Assembly: GCF_000821085.1 (NCBI RefSeq)
Contig: NZ_CCXR01000001.1
Location: 2,377,001 to 2,441,000 of the forward strand
Direction: 5' to 3'
Length of the DNA: 64,000 nt
Source of the DNA: Bacillus sp. B-jedd
GTDB taxonomy: Bacteria > Bacillota > Bacilli > Bacillales > Cytobacillaceae
In this document: piece after piece, positions 16,531-24,847 of the stretch
How positions within the stretch are numbered: the stretch's first letter is position 1
Layout: each line of letters opens with the position of its first letter
The notes under the pieces: model-generated
Told to the model about the DNA's origin: nothing
Databases searched by the model: none
Seen by the model: only the letters and a program-made list of their open reading frames with translations
Made by a program: the position numbers and the translations under genes

Positions 16531-17419
16531 GATTGGATCGGAAGTTGGATAAATCAATATTGGATATAGAAACTGAAAAGAGGATGATGGCAGACCCAAG
16601 GAGCTGCAAAATGCCTATTCCTTCACTATAAAGGAAAACTCCCAGCATTGTCGCCACAATCGGTTCAACAGTCGCAATGATTGCTGCGGTGCTGCTGTCT
16701 GTACTCTCCAAACCTTTAGTGTAAAGGAAGTAAGCCACAACCGTCGGGATAATACCCAGCCCGGCCCCATATAAAATACCTTCATTGCTAAAGACGATTT
16801 CCTGCCGTTCCCAAAGCCTGGTCAGGGGGACAAGGAATACAGCGGCTATAAAAAAGGTGTAGAAGGTGATAGTGAAAGGCTTATATTTACTCAAAGCAGC
16901 TTTGCCGAATATACTGTAAAGCGCATAACCGATCCCAGCCCCAAGACCAGTGAGCACTCCTATAAACCCTGCGGATGCAGCCTCGCCCCGGAATCCGGCG
17001 ACGAGGACACATCCGATAAATGTCCCCACTACCGCGGCAACTTTTATTTTTGTGAATTTCTCCTTAAAGAAAATATACGAAAGGATGGAGACGAAAATTG
17101 GCGCAGTATATAAGAGAATCACCGCAAGTGAAACATCCATCATATTTAATGCCGTGAAATAACACCAATTGAAAAAAACGATACTAAAAATGCCGGTCCC
17201 GATAAACAGCCAAATATCCTTCAGGCGAATAGCCATTTGGCTTCTGTATTTTACAAGACCGATCAAAGCTAACGCAATCGCGGCAATTGCCACGCGGACA
17301 GCGACAACTTCCATCGGGGTGAACCCGATATCCGCCATTCCGCGTACAAAAATCGCGATGCAGCCCCATAACGATGCGCTAATGGCAATCAGCAGCAGCG
17401 GAACGTATTTTCTCATCAT
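16508..17419 (-). CDS. EamA/DMT-family transporter
   Basis: A 303-residue inner-membrane protein with ten hydrophobic helices in two EamA repeats (about residues 5-140 and 150-285). The LWGCIAIFVRG start and the second-repeat LGIIPTVVAYFLYTKGLE block are typical of RhaT/EamA drug-metabolite exporters. Substrate unknown. Start is one of two adjacent ATGs after AAGGGGG. Its last codons, reading through RKRLQSM and the stop, lie inside the terminator hairpin shared with the convergent oxidase operon. Confidence 0.88.
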   Translation of the reverse strand: MMRKYVPLLLIAISASLWGCIAIFVRGMADIGFTPMEVVAVRVAIAAIALALIGLVKYRSQMAIRLKDIWLFIGTGIFSIVFFNWCYFTALNMMDVSLAVILLYTAPIFVSILSYIFFKEKFTKIKVAAVVGTFIGCVLVAGFRGEAASAGFIGVLTGLGAGIGYALYSIFGKAALSKYKPFTITFYTFFIAAVFLVPLTRLWERQEIVFSNEGILYGAGLGIIPTVVAYFLYTKGLESTDSSTAAIIATVEPIVATMLGVFLYSEGIGILQLLGSAIILFSVSISNIDLSNFRSNRKRLQSM

Positions 17420-17451
17420 CGGCCCCCTTATAAAAACTATTACTCTTTATC

Positions 17452-18972
17452 TTAATTATTATTATCCAGCTGATAAATACGGCAGTATTTTTCATAAAGG
17501 TAATCTATTAAATAATCGGGGTTCAGCCCTTCGCCAGTCGCCTCCTGAAGGATTTCCAGAGGCTTTTTCAGCTTTCCAAACCTGTGCACCCGTTCCGTGA
17601 ACCATTCCTTAACAGGCAATAAATCCCCCGTTTCCAGCCTGTCGGCGAAATCAGGAATGTCCTTTTCAAGCGAATTCATAAATTGCGCTGCATACATATA
17701 CCCCAGGGCATAAGAAGGAAAGTAACCGAACGAACCTCCGGCCCAATGGACATCCTGAAGAACTCCCTCCGCGTCATTTTCCGGACGGATGCCGAGGTAC
17801 TCCTCGTATTTTCTGTTCCAGACTTCTGGAAGGTCCTTTACTTCTATTTCATCGTTAAATAACCCTTTTTCGATTTCATAACGAATAATGATATGCAAGG
17901 GATAAGTCAATTCATCGGCTTCTATACGAATAAACGATGGTTTAGATTCATTAATAGCCTTGTAAAAGTCTTCAACTGCCACTCCATCGAACTGGCTGCC
18001 GGCATATTTCTTAAGCAATTCGAAATTGCCCTTCCAGAAACCAAGGCTCCGGCCGACAAAGTTTTCATAAAAAAGCGATTGGGATTCATGAATACCCATT
18101 GACGTTCCCGAACATAGCGGCGTGCCTATCAAGTCTTTCGATATGTTTTGTTCATATAATGCATGGCCGCCTTCGTGAATCGTACCAAATACCGCTGTCC
18201 TGAAATCAGTTTCGTTATAGTTTGTTGTTACTCTCACATCCCCGGGATTCAGTCCAGTCGCAAAGGGGTGGACCGTCTCATCGAGCCTTCCTGAATTGAA
18301 GTCATAACCAATTTTCTTAAGCACTTCCAGGCTGAAATCTTTCTGGGCTTGTTTCGGAAAAGGCCGGAACAGGAAGCCGGTTTCCGGTTTATTTGCCGAG
18401 GTTGAAATTTTGGAGACGAGTGGGATAATTTTATTCCTTAATTTTGCGAAAACCTCATCAAGTACTTCTACCGTCACGCCTGGTTCATACATATCAAGCA
18501 GGACATCATATGGATTGCCGCCGCTATTGCCCCAGTAGCTTATGAATTTTTTAGTCATCTCCACCAATTTTTCAAGATATGGCCTGAATGCTTCAAAATC
18601 AGACGTACTCTTGGCCTCTTCCCAAACAGATTCCGCATTTGATTGGAGAACAACATATTCCCTGTATTCATCAGCAGGAATTTTTTTATTTCTTTCAAAG
18701 TTCTTTTTGCATTCTTCCAAAACTTTTTCCGTTACAGGATCAAGTGGTAGAGATGATAATTTTTCTATGTATTCCGCCATTTGGTCCGAAGTCGACATAT
18801 GAAAAGCTTCTGAAGACAAAATCCCGATTACGTCCGATCTTCTAGGAACTCCCGCTTTAGGGGCACCAGTCCTTAAATCCCAATAAATCAGCCCGAGGGC
18901 TTCCTGGTAGGCCGAAATCTTGTTTACATATTCCATAAACGCCGTCTGCAATTCTTTTTCTGTAGTTTCCAT
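17452..18972 (-). CDS. ypwA: Carboxypeptidase Taq, M32 metallopeptidase (YpwA)
   Basis: A 506-residue cytoplasmic zinc carboxypeptidase that removes C-terminal amino acids from peptides. The M32 HEXXH motif is HEGGHALYEQ near residue 265, followed by GIHESQS (third ligand Glu) near 295, and the family blocks DVRVTTNY and IRPENDAEGVLQDVHW are present. Length is normal for the family. AAAGGGGGT precedes the ATG. It belongs to the conserved backbone (B. subtilis ypwA). Confidence 0.95.
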   Translation of the reverse strand: METTEKELQTAFMEYVNKISAYQEALGLIYWDLRTGAPKAGVPRRSDVIGILSSEAFHMSTSDQMAEYIEKLSSLPLDPVTEKVLEECKKNFERNKKIPADEYREYVVLQSNAESVWEEAKSTSDFEAFRPYLEKLVEMTKKFISYWGNSGGNPYDVLLDMYEPGVTVEVLDEVFAKLRNKIIPLVSKISTSANKPETGFLFRPFPKQAQKDFSLEVLKKIGYDFNSGRLDETVHPFATGLNPGDVRVTTNYNETDFRTAVFGTIHEGGHALYEQNISKDLIGTPLCSGTSMGIHESQSLFYENFVGRSLGFWKGNFELLKKYAGSQFDGVAVEDFYKAINESKPSFIRIEADELTYPLHIIIRYEIEKGLFNDEIEVKDLPEVWNRKYEEYLGIRPENDAEGVLQDVHWAGGSFGYFPSYALGYMYAAQFMNSLEKDIPDFADRLETGDLLPVKEWFTERVHRFGKLKKPLEILQEATGEGLNPDYLIDYLYEKYCRIYQLDNNN

Positions 18973-19042
18973 GCTTCGTTACCCCCTTTTAGTCGTTTTT
19001 AATTTTATCATACTTTTCCAAATATTAATTTGATTAAAATTA

Positions 19043-19067
19043 AAAAGCAACAGGAAGCCCTGTTGCC
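19043..19067 (-). terminator. Terminator of the qNor-DUF2249 transcript
   Basis: On the minus strand GCAACAGG, GCTT and CCTGTTGC are followed by TTTTTAA. It lies 22 bp after the DUF2249 stop. Confidence 0.85.
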
Positions 19068-19089
19068 TTGAATATCTGTTTATTAACCA

Positions 19090-19323
19090 TTATTTTTTGA
19101 GGATTGCGACTTTCCAGATCTCTGGACCTTCCTCGAGATATTCCCATTTAAAAGCATCCGGCCGTTCCATCATGAATTGATATAGTAAAGGCCTAGGGTC
19201 ATGATCATTAATGATTTGCATTGTTTCTCCTTGATTAAGACTGTCAAATGTCCTGAAAATGGTTGGATGTTTTTCGCGTGGAGGGTAATCTGGAACATTG
19301 ACAACTGCTGCAAAAGTTTGCAT
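19090..19323 (-). CDS. DUF2249 protein, downstream of NO reductase
   Basis: A 77-residue DUF2249 (TusA-like fold) protein. The conserved DHDPRPLLYQF block near residue 43 and WEYLEEGPEIWKV near 64 define the family. DUF2249 domains are often found alone or fused to hemerythrin-like and DUF438 domains in nitrosative-stress proteins. It probably acts as a small carrier or partner protein in the cytoplasm; the mechanism is unknown. The ATG at 19323 with AGGAG 8 bases upstream is preferred over the in-frame GTG at 19332. It follows qNor by 101 bp on the same strand and ends at a terminator, so it is likely co-transcribed. Two further DUF2249 genes lie in the divergent operon. Confidence 0.85.
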   Translation of the reverse strand: MQTFAAVVNVPDYPPREKHPTIFRTFDSLNQGETMQIINDHDPRPLLYQFMMERPDAFKWEYLEEGPEIWKVAILKK

Positions 19324-19396
19324 TATTTTCACTCCTAATATGTTATTTAACTCTTCCTCATTTTAGCTTCTTTCCTTTTTCGTCGGAGTGCGCCTA

Positions 19397-19414
19397 ATCA
19401 CTTATGTGAGTGAT
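19397..19414. repeat. Everted repeat between qNor and DUF2249
   Basis: ATCACT-TATGTG-AGTGAT is a perfect 6-bp inverted repeat with a 6-base spacer, in the gap between two same-strand genes. No T tract follows, so it is not an obvious terminator. It could be an operator or a mRNA processing stem. Confidence 0.4.
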
Positions 19415-19424
19415 ATTGTGTCCA

Positions 19425-21788
19425 TCAATCTTCTTCTGACGCCAAATCCGCGACCGGGAGGGTTTCCCTATCCACATGGGTAGGCTTTCGAAGGTTGAAT
19501 AACCCTTTAAAGCAAAAACCAAGCAGCACAACTACTCCGATAAGAAAAACAGTGTCAGGAATTGCGCGCCAGGTTAGAAATGTCTGTATGATATCCTTTT
19601 GCAAAAATTCAGCTGAACGGGAAGCAGCATAACCGTTGAAAAAGGCTTCTTTAATTTGTATGAAGCCTACAGGGAGAATTGAAACAAATACCATTCCCGC
19701 AAGGCCGGCATTCAGCATGATACAGCTGAATTTCACCCATTTGTCATTCCAGGCTTCTGGCTTGACGATATTCCTCATTGAGAAGATAAGCACAGCACAG
19801 GCAAACATGCCATAAACCCCCATCATTGCCGCATGTCCATGCGCTGGGGTCAGGAATTGTCCATGCTCAAAGAAACTTACTGCCGGAAGATTAATCAGGA
19901 ACCCTAAAACGCCTGCTCCGACAAGGTTCCAGATGGCTACCGAAACAAGGAACCAGAATGTCCCTTTATACGGGAAGTCGACACCGCCATCACGCATCAT
20001 CCGATATTGGTCATATGCTTCCAAAATTAACAAAGTGAGCGGGATGACTTCCAATGCGGAGAATATAGCCCCCAGAGCGATCCAGATTTCCGCAGATCCA
20101 TTATAGTAGTAGTGGTGGCCAATTCCGATTACGCCGCTTCCAAGAAGAAGGATCAACTGGAAATACAATGCTTTTACAGTAGAGCTTTTTGTCACGAGCT
20201 TCATCTGGACCATCAAAAAACCAATGACGACTACTGCGAAAACTTCGAAAATACCTTCTACCCATAAGTGGATAATCCACCAGCGCCAGTAATCGGCAAA
20301 AGTAAAGCTTGTATCCGGGTTAATAAAAAATGCGAAAATGTAAAACAACGGCACGGCAATGGCTGAATAAAAGAGTAAGTGGATTAAGCCACCCTTGTCC
20401 GTTTCCCTTTTCAACCCGCTTTTTATTCCCCGATATACGATAAACAGCCAAATAAGCATTCCGGCGACGAGGACAATCTGCCAAACCCGGCCTAACTCGA
20501 GATACTCCCAGCCCTGGTGCCCCAGCAGGAACCAGTTGTTTCCAAGATACCCGTTCGCGCCGAGCCATTGGCCAATCATGCTACCCGTAACAAGGATGAC
20601 TAATGCCCAAAATAGGATATCAACCAATAGGCCCTGTCTCTTAGGCTCATGGCCACCTACAAGCGGGGCTATATAAATCCCCATTCCCAGCCATGCGGTT
20701 GCAATCCAAAAAATCGCCAGCTGCAGATGGAAGCCCTTTGTAATATTGAATGGAAGGATATCGTGAATCCACTTTATGCCGAAAAAGCTGTCAGGCTCAA
20801 TATAATAATGGGCCAAAAGGGCACCGAACATTGCTTGGACAAAGAATAATGCCATGACAATAAAAAAGTATTTCCCTGTTTTAACCTGGGAACTGGTAAC
20901 CGGTATATCATTTAAATTTATTTTCGGGAAGTTGCCTTCCTTGTAGGCCTCCTGCATGCCGAGATGGTATCGGTAGAACACAAACAGAATGATTCCAATA
21001 AACAATATAAGGACTGTCACACTTACTCCACTCCACCATACCGCGGAGAAAGAAAGCTGATTTCCGGCATCTTCATAATATGGCCAGTTATTTGTATAGG
21101 TAATTTCATCCCCTTGGCGGACCGTACTTGACAGCCAGGCAGTCCAGAAGAAGAAATCTCCGATTTGTTTAATCTGGTTCCCTTTGGCGACATAGGAGCG
21201 GTTTCCACCCGGCAAATCCTTTTCTTTAATCAAACCGGCTTTCAAGCCCCACCCATCTCCATTGGTAAACACTTTCCTGTAGTAGTCCTGAACTTTCTTA
21301 TAACCAAAAGCCTGCGCGTCGGTAAGTTTAAGTGAATCTTTTTTCGCATCATAGCGATTCTTCCTCATTTCATCAATGACACTTTGGCGGATGGCTGCTT
21401 TCTCCGTCGTTTCAAGCTGGTTAAACAACTTTCCGAATTTTTCATTTGCCATGAAGTCCTGCATTCCCTCCGTATAGACCTTCAAAGCTTCCGCTGTATA
21501 ATCAGGCCCCATATAAGATCCGTGGCCAAGGACTGTGCCATAATCCATCAATCCGTATTTTAGAAAAACAGCCTGCCCTCCCATGACACTTTGTTTTGTA
21601 AATAAAACTTCTCCCTTAACGGTCGATACGTTCAACGGCCGCGGGGCTTGCTCCTTAAAAATCCAATATCCACCTGCCAGCAATATAGTGAAGCTGAATA
21701 AAATGGTAATGACTAAAATCGATTTGAGCAGGGCGTTCTTATTTTCTCTGAGTGCAGGCGGATTGCCTGTCTTTCTTTGCAGTTCCAT
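19425..21788 (-). CDS. norB: Quinol-dependent nitric oxide reductase (qNor)
   Basis: A 787-residue single-subunit NO reductase that reduces 2 NO to N2O using menaquinol. Residues about 20-40 form an extra N-terminal helix, about 45-235 an extracytoplasmic quinol-oxidising domain, and the rest about twelve helices of the heme-copper oxidase superfamily. HLWVEGIFEVFAVV carries a conserved His and the glutamates typical of NOR instead of the oxidase Tyr. GIGHHYYYNG supplies two FeB histidines and AHGHAAMMGVYG supplies heme ligands. Length matches qNor (about 760-790), unlike cNorB (about 450). AAAGGA precedes the ATG. It is divergent from the Crp/Fnr operon across a 206-bp regulatory gap. Confidence 0.96.
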   Translation of the reverse strand: MELQRKTGNPPALRENKNALLKSILVITILFSFTILLAGGYWIFKEQAPRPLNVSTVKGEVLFTKQSVMGGQAVFLKYGLMDYGTVLGHGSYMGPDYTAEALKVYTEGMQDFMANEKFGKLFNQLETTEKAAIRQSVIDEMRKNRYDAKKDSLKLTDAQAFGYKKVQDYYRKVFTNGDGWGLKAGLIKEKDLPGGNRSYVAKGNQIKQIGDFFFWTAWLSSTVRQGDEITYTNNWPYYEDAGNQLSFSAVWWSGVSVTVLILFIGIILFVFYRYHLGMQEAYKEGNFPKINLNDIPVTSSQVKTGKYFFIVMALFFVQAMFGALLAHYYIEPDSFFGIKWIHDILPFNITKGFHLQLAIFWIATAWLGMGIYIAPLVGGHEPKRQGLLVDILFWALVILVTGSMIGQWLGANGYLGNNWFLLGHQGWEYLELGRVWQIVLVAGMLIWLFIVYRGIKSGLKRETDKGGLIHLLFYSAIAVPLFYIFAFFINPDTSFTFADYWRWWIIHLWVEGIFEVFAVVVIGFLMVQMKLVTKSSTVKALYFQLILLLGSGVIGIGHHYYYNGSAEIWIALGAIFSALEVIPLTLLILEAYDQYRMMRDGGVDFPYKGTFWFLVSVAIWNLVGAGVLGFLINLPAVSFFEHGQFLTPAHGHAAMMGVYGMFACAVLIFSMRNIVKPEAWNDKWVKFSCIMLNAGLAGMVFVSILPVGFIQIKEAFFNGYAASRSAEFLQKDIIQTFLTWRAIPDTVFLIGVVVLLGFCFKGLFNLRKPTHVDRETLPVADLASEED

Positions 21789-21873
21789 GGCATGTACATC
21801 CTTTCGAATTTATTTTCAAAAAGAATATTACATGCATGGCTTAAACTCTTTTGTGAAATTAGGCATTAGTAAC

Positions 21874-21889
21874 GTGTGATTTTTCACAC
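21874..21889. promoter_or_regulatory. GTGTGA-N4-TCACAC palindrome in qNor/Crp intergenic region
   Basis: GTGTGATTTTTCACAC is a perfect palindrome between the divergent qNor and regulator genes. Its half sites are Crp/Fnr-like, but the spacer between TGTGA and TCACA is 4, not the usual 6. It is about 63 bp upstream of the start expected from TAATAT at 21830-21825 on the minus strand, a class I activator distance. Confidence 0.55.
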
Positions 21890-21913
21890 ATCGTTCATAT
21901 TAATCTTTCAAAG

Positions 21914-21929
21914 TATGATTGAAATCACA
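21914..21929. promoter_or_regulatory. Fnr-like box TATGA-N6-TCACA
   Basis: TATGATTGAAATCACA differs from TGTGA-N6-TCACA at one position. It lies 66 bp before the Crp/Fnr start codon, so it could serve autoregulation of that operon or control of qNor. Confidence 0.5.
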
Positions 21930-21994
21930 TATGAGCCTGATGGTGGCTGTTAAACTTAGGTTAACAATAAATATATAGGGTAAAAGGTGGCGCC

Positions 21995-22684
21995 ATGAAA
22001 AGGACGGATATCATTAAACGATTGTCTGAAGTGCCAATTTTCAAAGAGCTGAACTTTTGCGAGCTTGAGGAAGTCGTAAAAATAGCCCAGACACGTTTCT
22101 ACAAAAATAAAACATATGTTTTCATGCAAGAGGACCCCCTTGACCGGGTGTTTTTTATCCATTCGGGAAAAGTCAAAATATACAAAACCGATCCTTCAGG
22201 AAAGGAACAAATTATTTCGGTGCTGGAGCCTGGTGAAATGTTTCCCCACGCTGGTTTTTTCAGAAAAGGCAATTTTCCTGCCCATGCTGAAGTCGTTGAA
22301 AATGCCGAACTTATCGTCGTCCCAATATTGGAATTCGAAAAACTGCTTATTGCCTTCCCTGACCTCAGTATTAAGCTTTTCAAAGTGCTCGGGGAAAAGA
22401 TTGTCGATTTGCAGGCACGTCTTGAAGCCCAAATCCTTCACAATACGTATGAACAAATTATCCTCCTCCTTCTGAGGCTTTCCAAGTCAAATGGACGGCT
22501 GGAAAACGGCGTCCATAAAATTACAACCCAGTTTACGAACAGGGAGCTTGCAAATATGATTGGGACCTCCAGAGAAACTGTATCAAGGACTGTCAATTAT
22601 TTAAGAAGGAAAAATTTTATCACCCAGTGTAATGATGGATTTTATTTAATCGACCGTGAGGCTCTGCAACAGGAACTTTTTTAA
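21995..22684 (+). CDS. Crp/Fnr-family transcription regulator (NO module)
   Basis: A 229-residue regulator: cyclic-nucleotide-like beta-roll at residues 15-130 (DRVFFIHSGKVKIYK), a dimerisation helix at 132-155 (LGEKIVDLQARLEAQIL) and a C-terminal winged helix with recognition region NMIGTSRETVSRTVNYLR near 190. The N terminus has only one Cys and no Cys cluster, so a 4Fe-4S Fnr sensor is unlikely; heme or another ligand is possible. It is the first gene of the DUF2249/membrane protein/DUF59 operon and is divergent from qNor, so control of NO genes is likely. It is very similar in the dimer helix and DNA-binding region to the gene at 32204-32896. Confidence 0.9.
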   Translation: MKRTDIIKRLSEVPIFKELNFCELEEVVKIAQTRFYKNKTYVFMQEDPLDRVFFIHSGKVKIYKTDPSGKEQIISVLEPGEMFPHAGFFRKGNFPAHAEVVENAELIVVPILEFEKLLIAFPDLSIKLFKVLGEKIVDLQARLEAQILHNTYEQIILLLLRLSKSNGRLENGVHKITTQFTNRELANMIGTSRETVSRTVNYLRRKNFITQCNDGFYLIDREALQQELF

Positions 22685-22715
22685 ACAATCAGCCTTAATA
22701 TCAAGGAAATTGGAG

Positions 22716-22973
22716 ATGAGAAAAGTGAATCATCGGATTGTGGAATTGGATGTGCGTGAAGATCTGAAAAATAAAATGGAACCCTTTCAAAAAATCATGG
22801 ATGCTGTCATTGGGCTAAAAGAGAACGATATATTCATTCTTCATGCCCCTTTTAAGCCTGTCCCACTGTTTACTGTTATGAAGGCAAAAGGATTCAAGCA
22901 TGAAGCTGAGGAGATTGAAAAAAAGCATTGGAAAGTTACTTTTACGAAAAAGGGTGGCAGGAATGATTCTTGA
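22716..22973 (+). CDS. DUF2249 protein 1 of the NO operon
   Basis: An 85-residue DUF2249 protein. ELDVREDLKNKMEPFQKIMDAV near the N terminus is the family hallmark, followed by the LHAPFKPVPLFTVM block and a C-terminal HWKVTFTKKG strand. It is presumed cytoplasmic. Start is ATG 22716 (AAGGA 8 bases upstream); GTG 22725 with GGAG is also possible. It begins 31 bp after the regulator and its last 11 bp overlap the next gene, so the genes are translationally linked. Confidence 0.85.
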   Translation: MRKVNHRIVELDVREDLKNKMEPFQKIMDAVIGLKENDIFILHAPFKPVPLFTVMKAKGFKHEAEEIEKKHWKVTFTKKGGRNDS

Positions 22974-23169
22974 TAATCGCGGACTTGAGCCGCCCCAGCC
23001 AATGATGAGGACACTTGCCGCCCTTGAAACGATCAGGGAAGGCGAAACACTAGTAATCATTAATGACAGGCGCCCGATGTTTCTTTATGAACAATTGGAG
23101 GAATTGGGCTATCTGCAAAAAACGGAAGAACAAAAAGACGGAAGCTTCAAAATTGAAATCTTCCGATAG
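22963..23169 (+). CDS. DUF2249 protein 2 of the NO operon
   Basis: A 68-residue DUF2249 relative. LDNRGLEPPQPMMRTLAALETI at the start and the INDRRPMFLYEQLEE block correspond to the same family, but the sequence has diverged from gene 1. The pair may act as a heterodimer. GGGTGG lies upstream of ATG 22963 within the previous gene. The next gene follows after 13 bp. Two different DUF2249 paralogues in tandem plus a third beside qNor indicate that the family is important to this module. Confidence 0.83.
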   Translation: MILDNRGLEPPQPMMRTLAALETIREGETLVIINDRRPMFLYEQLEELGYLQKTEEQKDGSFKIEIFR

Positions 23170-23182
23170 AGGATGATCTGCC

Positions 23183-24424
23183 ATGCTGCCACAACAAGGT
23201 AATGAAACGAATATAAAACTGCCTTTTGCTTTTATCCTTACCGGCCTTATTGCACTTCTTTTCTCGCAGCTGATCCTGATTATAAACGGAGCAATCGTTT
23301 CCGGAGGCATTTTCCGGATTCCGCCTGTCTGGTCTTCCGCCCATCTCCTGCTCCTTGGATGGGCTCTAATGACCGCTATGGGCGCTATGTACCAGTTGAT
23401 CCCTGTCGCATTCCTCACCCCAATATGGAATGAGAAATTCGGCTTTATTCAATATGCGGTGACGGCAATTGGGATAGGGCTATTTTCCGCTATGCTTTAC
23501 TACAACCCGGGGAACGCATTTCTTCCAGGCATCGTTGCTCTGATAGGCATATTAATGTTTCTCAGCCAAATGGCAATGACTTTGAAAAAACAAGGAAAGC
23601 CCAATATCCTGACCCTCTTCGTAAGCACTGCCCTGTTCTGCCTATTTGCTACCATCTTTCTCGGCATCGCAATGGCATGGGGGATTAAAACAGGCATGAT
23701 TGGTGACATATATGGCCCGCTTTTCAAAAGCCATCTGCTATTAGGTACCGCGGGATGGTTCACCCTTTTGATTTTTGGATTTTCTTATAAGATGGTCCCG
23801 ATGTTTTCCTTGTCGCATGGCTATGGAATGAAGCTGGCAAGAACAGTGTACGGTGTTTATTCAGCCGGCATTGCGGTTCTGCTCTTTTCATTTTGGTACG
23901 GAGGTGAAGAAGCTGTAGCATTCGGTCTTGGTCTCCTTGCTGCAGGTTTTCTGCTCTTTGCCTGGCATATATGGCACATCATCAGCAAAAGGATCAAGAA
24001 AAAGCTCGATAAGCCCTTTATCTTTGCCTTAATTGCAATAATGTTTGGTGCAGCCATACATCTGGCGGCACTGGTTGTTTTCCTTACTGGCTATTTTTCT
24101 GAAACAATAGGGCCGTTATTATATCTTTACATCATGCTTTGGATTGTATTAAGCATTCTTGGCTATCTATATAAAATTGTCCCATTTCTTTGGTGGACCC
24201 ATAAATACAGTGAAGAAATAGGAAAAAAAGCAGTCCCTTCCCTGAAGGACATGGTCAATGATAAAGCTGCGCCGCCTCTGTTTATTGTTTTTGCATTTGG
24301 ATCCATAACTGTTTTTGTATCCATCCTTATCCATTCGGCTGTATTCTTTTATATTGGCCAGACAGCAGTTTCAGCCGCACTCTTGGCAGCTAGCTTCACT
24401 ATTGTTTCCGTATTAAAAAAATAG
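23183..24424 (+). CDS. Polytopic membrane protein resembling heme-copper oxidase subunit I / NnrS
   Basis: A 413-residue protein with about twelve hydrophobic helices and almost no soluble domain. Conserved-looking histidines lie in helix contexts like those of heme ligands: SSAHLLLLGWALMTAMGAMY near residue 52, FKSHLLLGTAGWF near 178, FSLSHGYG near 210, AIHLAAL near 292 and WWTHKYSEE near 340. The pattern recalls heme-copper oxidase subunit I or the NO-response protein NnrS, but no CuB H-x3-Y motif is present, so a catalytic oxidase is not claimed. It sits between DUF2249 and DUF59 genes in an operon divergent from qNor. Its role in NO handling is an inference from context. AGAGGA precedes the ATG. 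Confidence 0.6.
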   Translation: MLPQQGNETNIKLPFAFILTGLIALLFSQLILIINGAIVSGGIFRIPPVWSSAHLLLLGWALMTAMGAMYQLIPVAFLTPIWNEKFGFIQYAVTAIGIGLFSAMLYYNPGNAFLPGIVALIGILMFLSQMAMTLKKQGKPNILTLFVSTALFCLFATIFLGIAMAWGIKTGMIGDIYGPLFKSHLLLGTAGWFTLLIFGFSYKMVPMFSLSHGYGMKLARTVYGVYSAGIAVLLFSFWYGGEEAVAFGLGLLAAGFLLFAWHIWHIISKRIKKKLDKPFIFALIAIMFGAAIHLAALVVFLTGYFSETIGPLLYLYIMLWIVLSILGYLYKIVPFLWWTHKYSEEIGKKAVPSLKDMVNDKAAPPLFIVFAFGSITVFVSILIHSAVFFYIGQTAVSAALLAASFTIVSVLKK

Positions 24425-24436
24425 GGAGTGTTGAAA

Positions 24437-24736
24437 ATGTCTTTAGTTGAAAAGATTCGTGAACAATTAAAAAATGTCTATGATCCTGAATTGAATATTA
24501 ACGTAGTCGACCTCGGATTAATCTATGGAATCAGCGTCATAAATGAACAGGATGCTGAAATTATTATGACACTGACTACTCCTGGGTGTCCGCTTCACGA
24601 CAGTATCACCAGTGGAGTAAAGCACAAAGTCGAATCAATGCCTGATATCAGGAATGCATTTGTCGAGCTAGTCTGGGAGCCGGCATGGACCCCTGAAAAA
24701 ATGTCCCCTGACGCCTATAGGCAATTGAGGGGATAA
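24437..24736 (+). CDS. DUF59 / MIP18-family iron-sulfur assembly factor
   Basis: A 99-residue cytoplasmic protein. YDPELNINVVDLGLIY at residues 15-30 and MTLTTPGCPLHDS near 50 define the DUF59 (PaaD/SufT-like) family, with the key Cys in TPGCP. Such proteins help build or insert Fe-S clusters. The ATG at 24437, 9 bases after AGGGAG, is preferred over upstream GTG/TTG codons. It is the last gene of the NO operon, which ends at a terminator, so it may supply Fe-S repair or assembly to NO-damaged enzymes. Confidence 0.9.
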   Translation: MSLVEKIREQLKNVYDPELNINVVDLGLIYGISVINEQDAEIIMTLTTPGCPLHDSITSGVKHKVESMPDIRNAFVELVWEPAWTPEKMSPDAYRQLRG

Positions 24737-24739
24737 TAC

Positions 24740-24788
24740 AAAAAAGAGACCTGGCGCGGGAAAGTTCCGTACCGAGTCTCTTTTTTTC
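24740..24788 (+). terminator. Terminator of the NO operon
   Basis: AAAAAGAGAC and GTCTCTTTTTTT pair across a structured ~25-base loop. It marks the end of the five-gene operon on the plus strand and also opposes the minus-strand gene beyond. Confidence 0.8.
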
Positions 24789-24847
24789 TGCTTTTCAAAA
24801 TAAAGGGATGCAATGAATCCTCCTGCTGCTATTCCTGCTGCTATGGA

